This document shows, in pieces, positions 22,201 to 34,200 of a DNA stretch of 64,000 nucleotides. A program made the translations under genes and the position numbers. Location of the stretch: assembly GCF_018320785.1 (NCBI RefSeq), contig NC_054870.1, positions 3,105,199 through 3,169,198 of the forward strand, given 5' to 3'. The stretch's first letter is position 1, and each line of letters begins with the position of its first letter. The notes under the pieces were generated by a model. It was not told the DNA's origin. It saw only the letters and a list, made by a program, of their open reading frames with translations, and did not search any database. Source of the DNA: Cheilinus undulatus. Taxonomy: Eukaryota > Chordata > Actinopteri > Labriformes > Labridae.

Positions 22201-25200
22201 TATTTGGAGTGACACTTACTCTGCTTATAAAGTAATAGGATCAGAGTTGTTTTTACTCTATAAAGTGTTTTTATTTAATTCTAAATGATGATGATGTACT
22301 GAAAAGCATAAAAACAACTCTACAGCAACTGCACTCAATAGAAGGAAAAAAACTCACACAAAAATTACTAGATTTAAAGGTTTAAGAGGAGACAGATTAC
22401 CTGGCTAGATGCTGTAGTGCACAGGTGTCTGACAGTTCCTCACCAGGTGAGGAGATCTTGACTGCCAAGAGTTTTCTGCAGCTGGGGCAGCTAACAAGCT
22501 GCAGCTGGGACGGTCCATGAGTGATGGCAGCTGAATTAAAACTTAAGTGGGTGTGGTTAAATTTTTGTTTCAGCAGAATTTTATCTGTGTTTTTACTCCA
22601 ACCCTGGCAGTGGCTAGTGATCAATACACTCAATAATAATACACAAAACAAAGATATGAGAAGGAAAATATAATTCACATTCTTTGAAGATTTTGCATGT
22701 TCTCCCCATGCATGGGTTAGTTCTCTCTGGGTACTCCGGCTTCCTCCCACCACCAAAAACATGCTCATTAGGTTAATTTGTAACTCTAAATTGCCCGTAG
22801 GTGTGAGTGTGAGCGTGCCTGGTTGTCTGAGACAGTCCCCGCCTCTCGCCCAATGACAGCTGGGATAGGCTCCAGCAACCCAGCAACCCTCAACAGCATA
22901 AGCTGTATAGAAAATGAATGGATGGATGTTTCTTCACAAAAAAATGGTGTCAGGACTACATTCATTAGAAAGATATATGCTGGGGTGTTGGTGGGGCTGA
23001 AAACAAGAGCACAGTGGTGATGCAGGACTCAGCTGACAATGGCAGAGCAGAGGAAGAGTTTTAAATCTTACAGCTCAATTAGACGGCCACTTCAGGAGGA
23101 TATTTTTGTCAGGTGATTGTGAAAACGAAGCATGTCAGTGTGAATTCATCACAGCTCAAGACGCCTGCTGTACTAGCTCACTGTAGTCGTTCCAGGTTGA
23201 GGCCTGTGTTTAGTGGAGGCTGTAGTAAACACAGTAAAGAGCAAACTAAAGAACAGGGTGGGAGTCTTAACCCATGTATACTGAACAGTGCATGGTGTTA
23301 AGTGGACTTTATGTGCTTGTGTTTGGTTCCTGCTCTCAGCTGGAGGTGGTGGTTCACCAGGGGAAACTGGACCTCATCATGCACCCAGTCTTTCTCAAAC
23401 TGATACAGACCAAATGGAAGCTTTACGGCAGGTAAACCCTCACCTGATTTAATCTGATCTTTCACAGTACAACTTCAGAGTTCACCCTCACTGTAGATGA
23501 AAATGTCCAGCTTTACCTGCCTGTTTTTGTTCTATCAACCGGTCTGTTCACTGATGCCAGGTTGGGGGCGTGGCTTCTCCTCATCCTCAACATCCTGTTC
23601 AATGTCTCCTGGACAACCGTGGCCATCTCTGTGTCTGTCCACAGAGACTCACCTGATCGCTACACCCTCCCTGAGGTAGTGCATCTCTCTCTCTCTGTCA
23701 TCTTGTCAAAAAAACAAAAGATCAACAAAAAAGCACAAATCTAAACCAAAATTAAAAAGGGGCAGAAGACATAAAATGAACTAATAAAGGCTGAGAGGAA
23801 AAGAGGAACTAAATAGACTAGGAGTGATTGGACTCAAGTGTGACCAAAGAGACGCAGGTGAATCTCTGTCTTTACCTGTCTAAACTGTTTCTTTACGTTG
23901 TCGGTCCTCCTCAGGACTGGTGGCGGGTCTTCCTTGTGGTCCTGGCCCTCCTGATAACTCTGGAGGAGGTGATGAGAGAGGTGCTGGACATGCTGCGTTC
24001 CAGAAAGAAGATGCGCCTTTGGCGACAGTGGGCGGAGCGGCGTCTCCAAGATGACCTTGAATGTTTACATCCTATGTGGCCGCAGGTACAAACCAAGTGA
24101 AGTCCACTTGTGTTAAATATGAACCTAGACCCCCAAAGCTAATCATACAACAACCATCCTATCTGAATATAAGCACTGGAAAGAGGAGGCCTTTAAAGAG
24201 CAGTGTGGGGAACATTGTTACGACCAGTGGCGTAGTCTAGGGCAGTGGTTCTCAAATGATGTGCTTTGAGGATCTGGCTGGGCCCCTGAAAAAACCCTAG
24301 AGAATTGGTCCCCCCAAGTTGTGATTTATTGATGATATCAGTGTACGTTTGTTGGAGCATTGGTGCTAGCATCCTGGCTAACAGTTACCTCATTTGGCCA
24401 GCAACTATTGAGTTGAAATTGGTGTTGAAATTATTAATTGATGCTACTTTTAACCAAGTTAACTTTTTTTTTTTACCCATTTTGCCACTTATTTTGACAA
24501 GTTAAAGTTGAATTATTTTTGCTGCTTTTTTGCAATTTTGCAACTTTTTCAAATACTTTTGACCCATTTTTGCAACTTATTTTGAACTTTTTACTACATT
24601 TAACCCATTTTTGCTATGTTTTTGCCAGTTTTTGCCTACTTTTGCTATATTCTGGACATTTTTTGCCAGTTTTTGTCATCATTTTTAACCCCTTTTTACA
24701 ACATTTAACCCTTTTTGGACACTTTCAACCCATTTTTTGCCATCTTTTTGACACTTTCAACATGTTTTTGCCACTTTTAACCCATTTTTCTCCCCTTATG
24801 CCCATTGTTACCCATTTTTTACTTTGTCTTGCCACTTTTTGCACAATTTTGCCATGTTTTTTTCATCACTTTTAACCAATTTTTGCCACCTTTCAGCCAC
24901 TTTTGCCCATTTTTGCCACCCCCAGCTGACTGGGCCCCAGAAACCTCTCCCCTTTATCCCCCTTATGGACCGCCTTGACTGTTATATTATTTAAAAAGTC
25001 TATTTTGCACTGATATGAATATGGTGTGCCTTGAGATTTTGGCTTAACCTTAGGTGTGCCTTGGGTGAAAAAAGTTTGAAAACCACTGGTCTAGGGTATA
25101 CAGAGTGCCTACTTGTTTGTTCATCACCAGAGTTTACCCACCTTAAAATGAAGAGTACACCCACATCTACACACACCACTACACCAGTGGTTTCAACCTC

Positions 25201-28200
25201 TGATAAAGTGTTTGTGTGTTTCCGTGTAGGAGAGAGTTTTCCTCCAAGAACAGAACCAGCGGATTTACAGGATGAGAGGAAACTACCGCCGGGATCTTTG
25301 GTAACAGACCACAATAACACAGTCGTGATTGGACAAAAGAAAAGAAGAATGAAGAGTAGTCTAAATAAATGTGTATTTCTAAATTAAAAGGAACAGACCA
25401 AAAATACTACATGGAGAAATTCAAATGTTTGAAATAAAATATGGGTTCGTGGGAGTTTCAAATCATTTCATTCCACTTATATTTAGATTTTTCACAGAGG
25501 CCAACTTTTTTGGAATTGGAGTTTTATGATTAATCCTTAAAAGAATAAGTTGAAACTGGAAAAAAGAGTGGTAAGGAAAAAAAACAATGTGCCATAATAA
25601 AAAAAATAAAAACTCAAACAGTTCTTTTTAAGTCCCCTGAATAAATTAGATAATTAAAAGATATTGATTTAAACTTCTTTTATATTTTCACAGCATTACT
25701 TCTTTTTGACTGAATTATTCATGTTCTGGGACTCACATGACTCAGTGAACCTAAGGAGCTCAAATAACAGCCTGATTAACCCTCTGTTGTCTGTCTGTGT
25801 GTCTGTGTGTCTGTGCTGTCAGGAACGTGTTTGATTGGCTGGTTTACTCTCTGCTCACAGCGTCGTTTAGCGTCCACATGGTGGACGTGTTTCGACCATC
25901 TGCCGGCCTTCATACCATCAGCATGCGTCTGTTCTCCGTCACCATCATCTTCCTGTGGCTGCGGCTGATGAAGCACGTCAGAGCCTTCAGGTAGGCGCAC
26001 ACCTGTTTGCTTTGATGCTTACTATCTGTTGTTTGGATGTACTCTCGTTACCATGGTACTGTGGTGATAGAAATCTACATGGACTAGTCAGGTTAGGTTA
26101 CACAAAAGAGCTCAGGGGGACCAGATGTTCACAGGAGGATCGTCTCAAAGATGAAGTCTGACTCTGTTGGGACTCCTCTATAATCCACTGTGGTCCTGAT
26201 CTATCTGATCAGACTGTGGGCAGGATCAAGCCCCAGAAATGTGGGGGAGGTCTTCTAGGAGAGGCCGCTGAACTAGAGATTCCCTCACTCGCCGGGGTAG
26301 TGTTGATTTTAGCAGCTTAGTCCAAGTCTTTAAATGAAAACACACACTAGTTTTAGTTAAAGTTAGGTCATTTTTACCCTTTATAGTTTCAGTCTCATTT
26401 TAGTCGACAAATAAACAAAGCAGATGAATCCACTTTTACTCTACAGAACATCCTTCACATTTTAGTCTTTGCTTTGACCCAAAACCTTTTCTTAAACTAA
26501 ATTAATGAACCAAATCATTAAAATCATATAATTATAATTTACTCATATAGTGGGACTATCATAGCCTTGCAAAGAACATGGATTAGCCAGGTTCTCTGTC
26601 TGACATCAAGCACATCCATCTTTCAAAGCTCCAGTTTAATCCCCCTGTTCCCCGTCAGAGAACAACCAGCCCAATCAGAGCCATCTGAGGAGAAAGAGGC
26701 AGTAGCTAAGGGCGTGGTTAAGTTGTGCAAGCCTGTAAACAATGGTGGTGAGTGAAGAGGCTAGCATGGATGCAGCCGTTTTATTAGCAACATTTTTATA
26801 AGAAGAAGAGCAGAGAGCTCCGCTGGAAGCTTCTCTTGTTGGAAATTCTCCTGACTGACATCAGCAAGAGTCGAATTTACCAACTGGCTCCACTGACAGT
26901 TAACTATGACAGTAACTATGACAGTAACTATGACAGTAACTATATAGAGGCTTAGTATGTAAATGTACCCAGAGGTAGTGTTGTAGTTGTCTTGGTCTAC
27001 ATTATAAAAGTCTTGGTCTTGTCTTGGATTCAAGAGCACTTTGACTCAGTCTCGGACTGGCCGGGCTCAGGATTTTCCATCAAGACCGGTGGAGACCAGC
27101 AGTGATCTGCTATTCTTCAACTTCATTAGTGTGATAATAAGGAGAAGCTAAAACAACAAATACCTACACCTGCAAAAACTCAGACATCAGTCCATCTTCT
27201 AGTCAGAAATACCTCTGAACACTTCCTTTAGGCCTCACTCACCTGACAAATCTGGATAAACATCTCATTTTCCATCCATTTTCTATACTGTTCATTCCAT
27301 TTGGGGTCACAGGGGGCTGGAGCTTATCCCAGCTGTCATTGAAGGGGGCGGGGTACACCCTGGACTGGTCACCAGTCAATCACAGGGCTGACACATAGGG
27401 ACAGACAACCAGGCACGCTCACATTCACACCTACGGCCAATTTAGATTCACCAGTTAACCTAATGAGCATGTTTTTGGCAGTGGGAGGAAGCGGGGTACC
27501 CGGAGGGAACCCACGCGTGCACGGGGAGAACACACAAACTCCGCACAGAAAGGCCCTGAGCGGGAAGCGAACCAGGTCCTACTTGCTGTGAGGCAACAGT
27601 GCTAACCCCTAACCGCCGTGCAGCCTCATCTCATTTTCAGATATTTAAAATAATCCCAGACTTGTCAGTGCCTTTTAAATACACACAAGGATTTATTTCT
27701 TACAAGAAGTTAGTTGAACAGATTTGTTATTAGTTGAGATTTTTGCGTGTTGTTCTTTGAAAGAGTTGCAGACAGCTTGTTTTTATCTGTCATATTTATT
27801 TAAAAGAAAACTAAAATTAAAGAGAGAATGTTCTTGAACTGTTCAACCTTGTCAGGGTTTTTTAAATTGGTTTTTATGGTCTTGGTCTTGCCTTGGCCTT
27901 GGCTTGACTCGATCTCGGTCTGGATTCGGTCTGGACTCCCAAAAGTCTTGGTCTTGTCTTGGTCTCAGTGCACTCTGGTCTCGGGCAAGTCTTGGCCTAG
28001 GATAGTGTGGTCTTGAGTACAACACTACCCAGAGGCATTGTTAATTTCATCGACTAAAACTGTGACTAAAAATGTTGTCAGCCATGTTTCTTTCCTCGAC
28101 GAAGACTAAGACCAGCTAAAACAGATCTTTGGTTATTAAAACTGATGAAAAGTTTTTTTCAAGGAGACTAAAACGAGACTAAGATATCCGTGCTGGACTG

Positions 28201-31200
28201 TTGGAAATGTAAAATACATGATTTTTCTCCACTGTCCAAATGAAGTGTGTCCGTGTTTTCATCATTTTAAACCAGTTAAATGTTACAGTGTTTTAATGTG
28301 TTTACTTTATATTGATTTTGGCTGATTAAATTTAAAATAAAAAAATCCACCCATTCATCCATGTCTATGTCTGTGTGTTTTCAGGTTAATGGGTCCATTC
28401 ATCGTCATGTTGGGGAACATCATCGGGGATGTGATGTGCTTCCTGTTCCTGTACGCTGAGATCTTTATTCCCTACGCCTGCAGCTTCTGGATTATATTTG
28501 GAGGTGTGTCTTTGTTTATTCATGCGCTGCTTCTTTGTTCCTGAGATCATGATAAAGTCTTTACTGTTGAATATCAAATTAAGGATTACAAAAGCGGCTG
28601 CATGTTGGTGCAGTAGTTAGCACTGTCACCTCACAGAAAGAGGTTTGCTGGTTTGATTCCACAGTGGGACGGGGTTTTTCTGCGTTTAGTTTAGAGGGTT
28701 TTTTTTTGGATGCGTGGATCTCACCTTCAGGTTTCCCTCACAGACCAGAGATATGGTTTATTTAGTGATTCTAAATTGCCCACAGTTGAAACAGCTTGTC
28801 CGTCTCTACATGTTAGTTCTGGGAATAACAGGCGACCAGCTCAGGGAGGACTCTGCCTATAGACAATTCACAACTGAGATCAGTTCCTCTCTGCCACAGG
28901 AGAAGTGGTGTAGATAATAGAAAGATTAAAAGGTTAAAGCTGAAAATTTGTGCTGTGGAAATGTTCAGAATAAACCAACATGAACACACATACACAAGTT
29001 TAGATACATAAATACCAGAATAAAGAAATATACTTAGTAATACACACATAAATACACACACACAAACGATCCAGTGTTTTGTCTTACAGAGGAAAGGTTT
29101 CTGTTGTCAATGTTCCAGTATGGTCCTGTGTGGAGTTTGCACGTTCTTCCTGTTCGTTCGCTCACTCCGGTACCCCGGCTTCCTCCCACAGTCCAAAGAC
29201 ATCCTCCAGGTTAACTGGAGACACTACGTTGTCTTAACCTCCTCCTGCTTGTATGGGGACATGGGCACATTTTGGCTTCCCTTAAAAAATGGAATAAATT
29301 CTGCGATTAGAATTTTTGAGACGATTTGCTTGGGATGACTACAGTATTTCCTTTCTTTTTATAGGAATTTTCTAGGGGGGTGATTTTGATTTTTTTTTTT
29401 TTTTAGTGGGGATGCTTAGTAAGCATCCACACTATTGATATTGCGTCGGCCATTTTGTTTGTTATTATTCCTCTTCAGTGTCCACTATCTCCTCCTTCAT
29501 ACTTTGTCATATCAACACCGTTTAAACTTTTAAAAATTCAGTTCCTTCATCATTCGACTGCTATGACTTTTCTCATTTCTAACTTTTATAATTTTTTTTC
29601 AAATATTTAACTTTGTTGAACAATGTTAAACAGGTGGCAAAATTTCACAAATCTGCACTTTCTTCAACTTCTCATAACTTTGGCCCTCCTTGAGCTATTT
29701 TAACTATTCTACTATCATACTCCTCAGCTTCTTGTGCTCTTTTCAGTTTTTTTTCCAAACTTTTTTATACTATTGATACTTTTTCAGTTACTATGCTTTT
29801 TAATTCTATATTTTGAGCAATGATTTCATGTTCTTCACAAATCAGGTATTACACTCTTCAGCTTTTATGCTATTTTCAACTATTTTCCACTATTTCCAGC
29901 TATTTTCATGCTATTTTAAGCTATTTCTATGCTTTTTCAGCTACTGAATGCCATTTCAGCTATTTTTAGACTATTTTTTTCGAGCTATTGTTGTACTTTT
30001 TGGCTATTTTCAGCTGCTCTTCCACAATTTAGCTCTCAGCATCCCAACGCAATTGCAGCTGAAATTGCATTTTTTGATCCAGTTTTTTTTTTTTCTTTTT
30101 TTTTTTTTTGGTATTTTAAGGAGAATTTGGGGAAATTATTTTCAAAGTTTTGGGAATTTGAATGACAATTTGAGTAGGATGGGTAGGAAATTTCCTTTAA
30201 AATTTTTAGGGACTTTGTTCAGATGTTCGGGAGATTTTTGGGGAATTTTTCCATGGAACTTAAATGGAATTTATTTGTAAATTTCTGTGACTTTGCTTTG
30301 AAATTTTTAGTGGAATTTGCTTTTAAGTTTTGGGTATTTTGCCTAAAATGTTCAGGAATTTTCTTGGGCGGTTCTTAGCAATGTTTTACTTTTTTGGTAA
30401 GTTTGGGATAATTTTCAAAGTTTGGGACATTTGATTGGAAGTTTGGCTTGTGAATTTTCTTCTAAATTTTCCAGAAATTTCCTGGAATTTTTAGGGACTT
30501 TGTTTGGATATTTCAGGGGGAGATTTTCCTTGGAATCTATTTGTAAATTTGGGGGAATTGATTTAAAGATTTAAAGTGGAATTTGCTTTGAGATTTTGAG
30601 AAAAAATAAGTGAAATAAAATGTTGAAAGCCTGTTGTCCCCATATGTAGACACCATATTTTAGTCAAAACCACTTCCTGTTTAGAGACAGGGCTTAGGTT
30701 TACTGCAGGTCCTGATCCTAAATGTGTGGGAGAAACAAAAAAAATTCAGTACAAACAAAAGCTGGGGTCTCAGGAGGTTAAGGTGTGAGTGTGAGCATAG
30801 CTGCTGTTTGTCTCTATATCTCAGCCCTGGGATTGACTGGCAACCAGTCCAGGGTGTGTCCAGTCCCTGTGACAGCTGGGTTTGGCTCCAGTCCTTCACG
30901 ACCCTGAACAGGATAAGTAGTGGAGATAATAGATGGTAGTTGGGTATGTATTTGTAATTATTTACAGGTTTGGACTTTTGGTTGGAAGAAACAGTGATTG
31001 TAAAAGTGCCACTTTGGACCAAAAAGGCCCATTTCACACTACTCTCACAATTTTTACAAACTGTTAAGTGTTTTTTTAAAAGTGTAATACATAAAACTAT
31101 TTTGTCACTTAATCCGGGTGTATTTGGTTCGCTCACACTCACACCTTAGGACAATGTAGAGTCTCCAGTTAACCTAGAGAATGTCTTTGGACTGTGGGAG

Positions 31201-34200
31201 AAAGCCGGAGTACCTGGAGTGAACATACACATGCACAGGGAGAACATGCAAACTCCACACAGAAACATATCAGACTATTCACAACAGGAACCCTCTCTCT
31301 GCAAGACATCAACACTGATCGCTGCACCACAAAGCAGCCTGACAAATAAACAATGCACAACCCCTACTGCAAAAAAGTTGGGGCACTGTAAATAATGTCA
31401 ATAAAAACAGAATGCGATGATTCGCAAATCTCATAAGTCCATATTTTATTCACAGTGGAAAATAAACTATATATTAGATGATAAAACTGAGACGCTTTAC
31501 CTTTTCATCTTTTTACAACTAGTTAGGTTAATTGGCTACATGCTGGTAACATGACTGAGTATTAAAGGAGCCTTTTAGAGAGGCAGAGTCTCTCAGAATT
31601 ACAGGTAAGTTCAGGTTCACAAATCTGTAAAAACACGAGTATAAAAATTGTGGGACAATTTCAGAAAAATGTTTCTCAATGCAGAATTGCAAAGATTTTG
31701 AAAATCCCATCATCTATAGTCCGTAATATCATCAAAGACTCAGAGAATCTGGAGAAATCTCTGTGTGCAAGGGACAAGGCTGAAGGTCAGTATTGGTTGT
31801 TCATGACCTTTGGGCCCACATGCAGCACTGCATTGAAAACAGGAATGACTCTGTACTGGAAATCACTGCATGGGCTCAGCAACACTTCCACAGTTGGCCG
31901 TGCCATCCACAAAAGCAGGTTAAAGCTGGATCCTGCAGAAAATGCATATGTGAACATGATTCAGAAACACTGCCATCCTCTCTGGACCAAAGCTTGTTTA
32001 GAATTGAGGCAAAATGAAAAACTGTTCTGTGGTCAGATGAATCAAAATTCAAAATTCTTTTTGTAAAACCATAGACGCCATACCCTGAGGAGTAAAGAGG
32101 AGAGGGACCATCCAGCTGGTTCTCCTGGCTCAGGTCTAAAGCCTGCATCTCTGATGGTATGGGGTTGCATTAGTGCCTATGGTGTGGACAGCTTACACAT
32201 CTGGAAAGGAACTATCAATGCTGAGAAGTAGATAGAAGTGTTAGAGCAACATATGCTCCCATCCAGATGTCGTCTCTTTCAGGGAAAGCCTTGACTATTT
32301 CAGCAACACAATGCTAAACCACATACCACATCCATCACAACAGCATGGCTTCACAATAGAAGAGTCCGGGTGCTGAACTGGCCTGCTTTCTTTCCAGACC
32401 TTTCACCAACAGAAAACATTTGAAGTATCATAATAGACAAAAAAAAATCCAGCAAAGAAGACCCAGGACTGTTGCACAGTTAGAATCCTACACCAGACAA
32501 GAATGGGACAACATTCCTTTCCCTAAACTCTGTTAACTGTTCTCCTCACTTTCCCAGACTGTTGTTGAAAGAAGACGGGATGTAAACATGGCAAACATGG
32601 CCCCATCCCTACTTTTCTGAGGTGTTGCTGCCATTAAATCAAAAAACTTTGAATTGAGGTTAAAGCACGTAGGCTGGAACCACGCAAATGAAAAGTAGAA
32701 CTCAGCCATTGGCAAGGTAGTTTCTGTTTATATTTCCGTGACTCTATGACCCCCTTTCCTTCTTCAGGCTCCTCGTCAGTTCCCAGCATGCAATCTGTCT
32801 CCGACTTGCTGTTCAGTTTGTACCGCATCACTCTGGTGGATGAGTACGAGTACACTGCCATGTACAAAGTGGACAACATCATGGCTCCTCTTCTGTGTGG
32901 GACATTTTTGGCTGCATCCTCCATCCTGTGCGTGAACATGCTGATCGCCCTGCTGAGCGACACCTTCCAGAGGTCAGAGGTCACGCTTACTCCATCCTTA
33001 CCTTCTACAAATAAACACACACCATGCCAAACCAAAGTGAACCAGACTTCTCAGAAAATTTTGAAACTTATGCCATACCAAGGACCAGTCCTGACAGTTA
33101 TTTTTTATAAGCAATCCAATGATTAAAAAAACTGCGCAGATCGAAATCTGATGTTGTCATGAGGCTAAAGCAGAGATGTCTAATGTGAGTTTGTCTGTGC
33201 ATGTGTAACTTCATTTCTGTATTTAGGGTCCATGACAACTCAAAGGCAAATGCTGTGATGCAGCAGGCCACAGTGATCCTACAGGTGGAGGACTCCATGC
33301 CCTTCCTCCGCCATTTCTATGACAACCAGTTCATCGCAAACCAGTGTGCCCCGCTGGCCGAAGCCTACAACGATGACATCACAACAAACCCCTTATACCA
33401 TGATGAGATGGGCCGCATCACAGCCCAGATTAAAGTGAGTTCAGATAAAGATTTGTTTTCAATTAATTATAATGAGTTAAAGACATTTAGAGGCATGCGA
33501 CTGTTGGTGAAGTCAAACTTCATTTATAAAGCACATTTCATGTGATTGCAGAATACACTGGATCAGTTCCTGGTGCTGCAGAGAGACATGGACCCAGTGA
33601 GAGGCCCAGGGTGAGAATCACTGAGGGTTCACTTTCATTCATATTTATAAAAATGCTGCTTTTTGAACTCAAATCATTTAAACTAAATGTTTAACTTGCC
33701 AATAGACAATGATGTAAATCACAGACTGAAACCAGTATATTAACCCCTTAATGCCCATTGAATCGTATATGATATACACTTTTATGAGAACTCTATCTAA
33801 TCAACATGATCCATGAATTACTTTAAACATTTTAAATGTAATCTGAGAAATGATAAAAATGCCCTCCAGTGGATTATCAGTTGCCAATATGCATAATGTA
33901 TCAAATGTGATATAAAAAAATATATATCCGAAATTTTATGGCAATTTTTCTTTTTTGGATTTTTGTAGAAGGTTAAATAAATATGCCAGTTTCAGAAAAT
34001 TAGAATTTTCTGGTGATTATTTGAGTTAACAGGCATCAAAGAGTTAAAGTATAGTAAGAGGAATCCTCAACCTCTTAAACAGTACATTCAAACTGATTGG
34101 AAATGTCTAACTAACTTTGAATGCAGTGTCTATAAAAAGTATTCACACCGTCAGATGTTTTACCCTTTAATTGATTTTATAAACCAATCATGGTCAATAT

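Larger units (their letters stand above)
20995..23339. other. channel intron 9, remainder
   Basis: Outside the palindrome and the two repeats listed, no exon or RNA gene is seen. TAGCTGGGTTTCCATCACAG near 21330 looks like another transposon end without a partner. Confidence 0.4.

Noticed and set aside
24519..24875. 118-codon + frame
   Set aside because: Same T-rich repeat filler, inside the hAT element with TSD GTCTAGGG.
28606..28660. Functional tRNA gene
   Set aside because: A- and B-box-like sequences belong to a SINE head; no cloverleaf or anticodon arm can be drawn.
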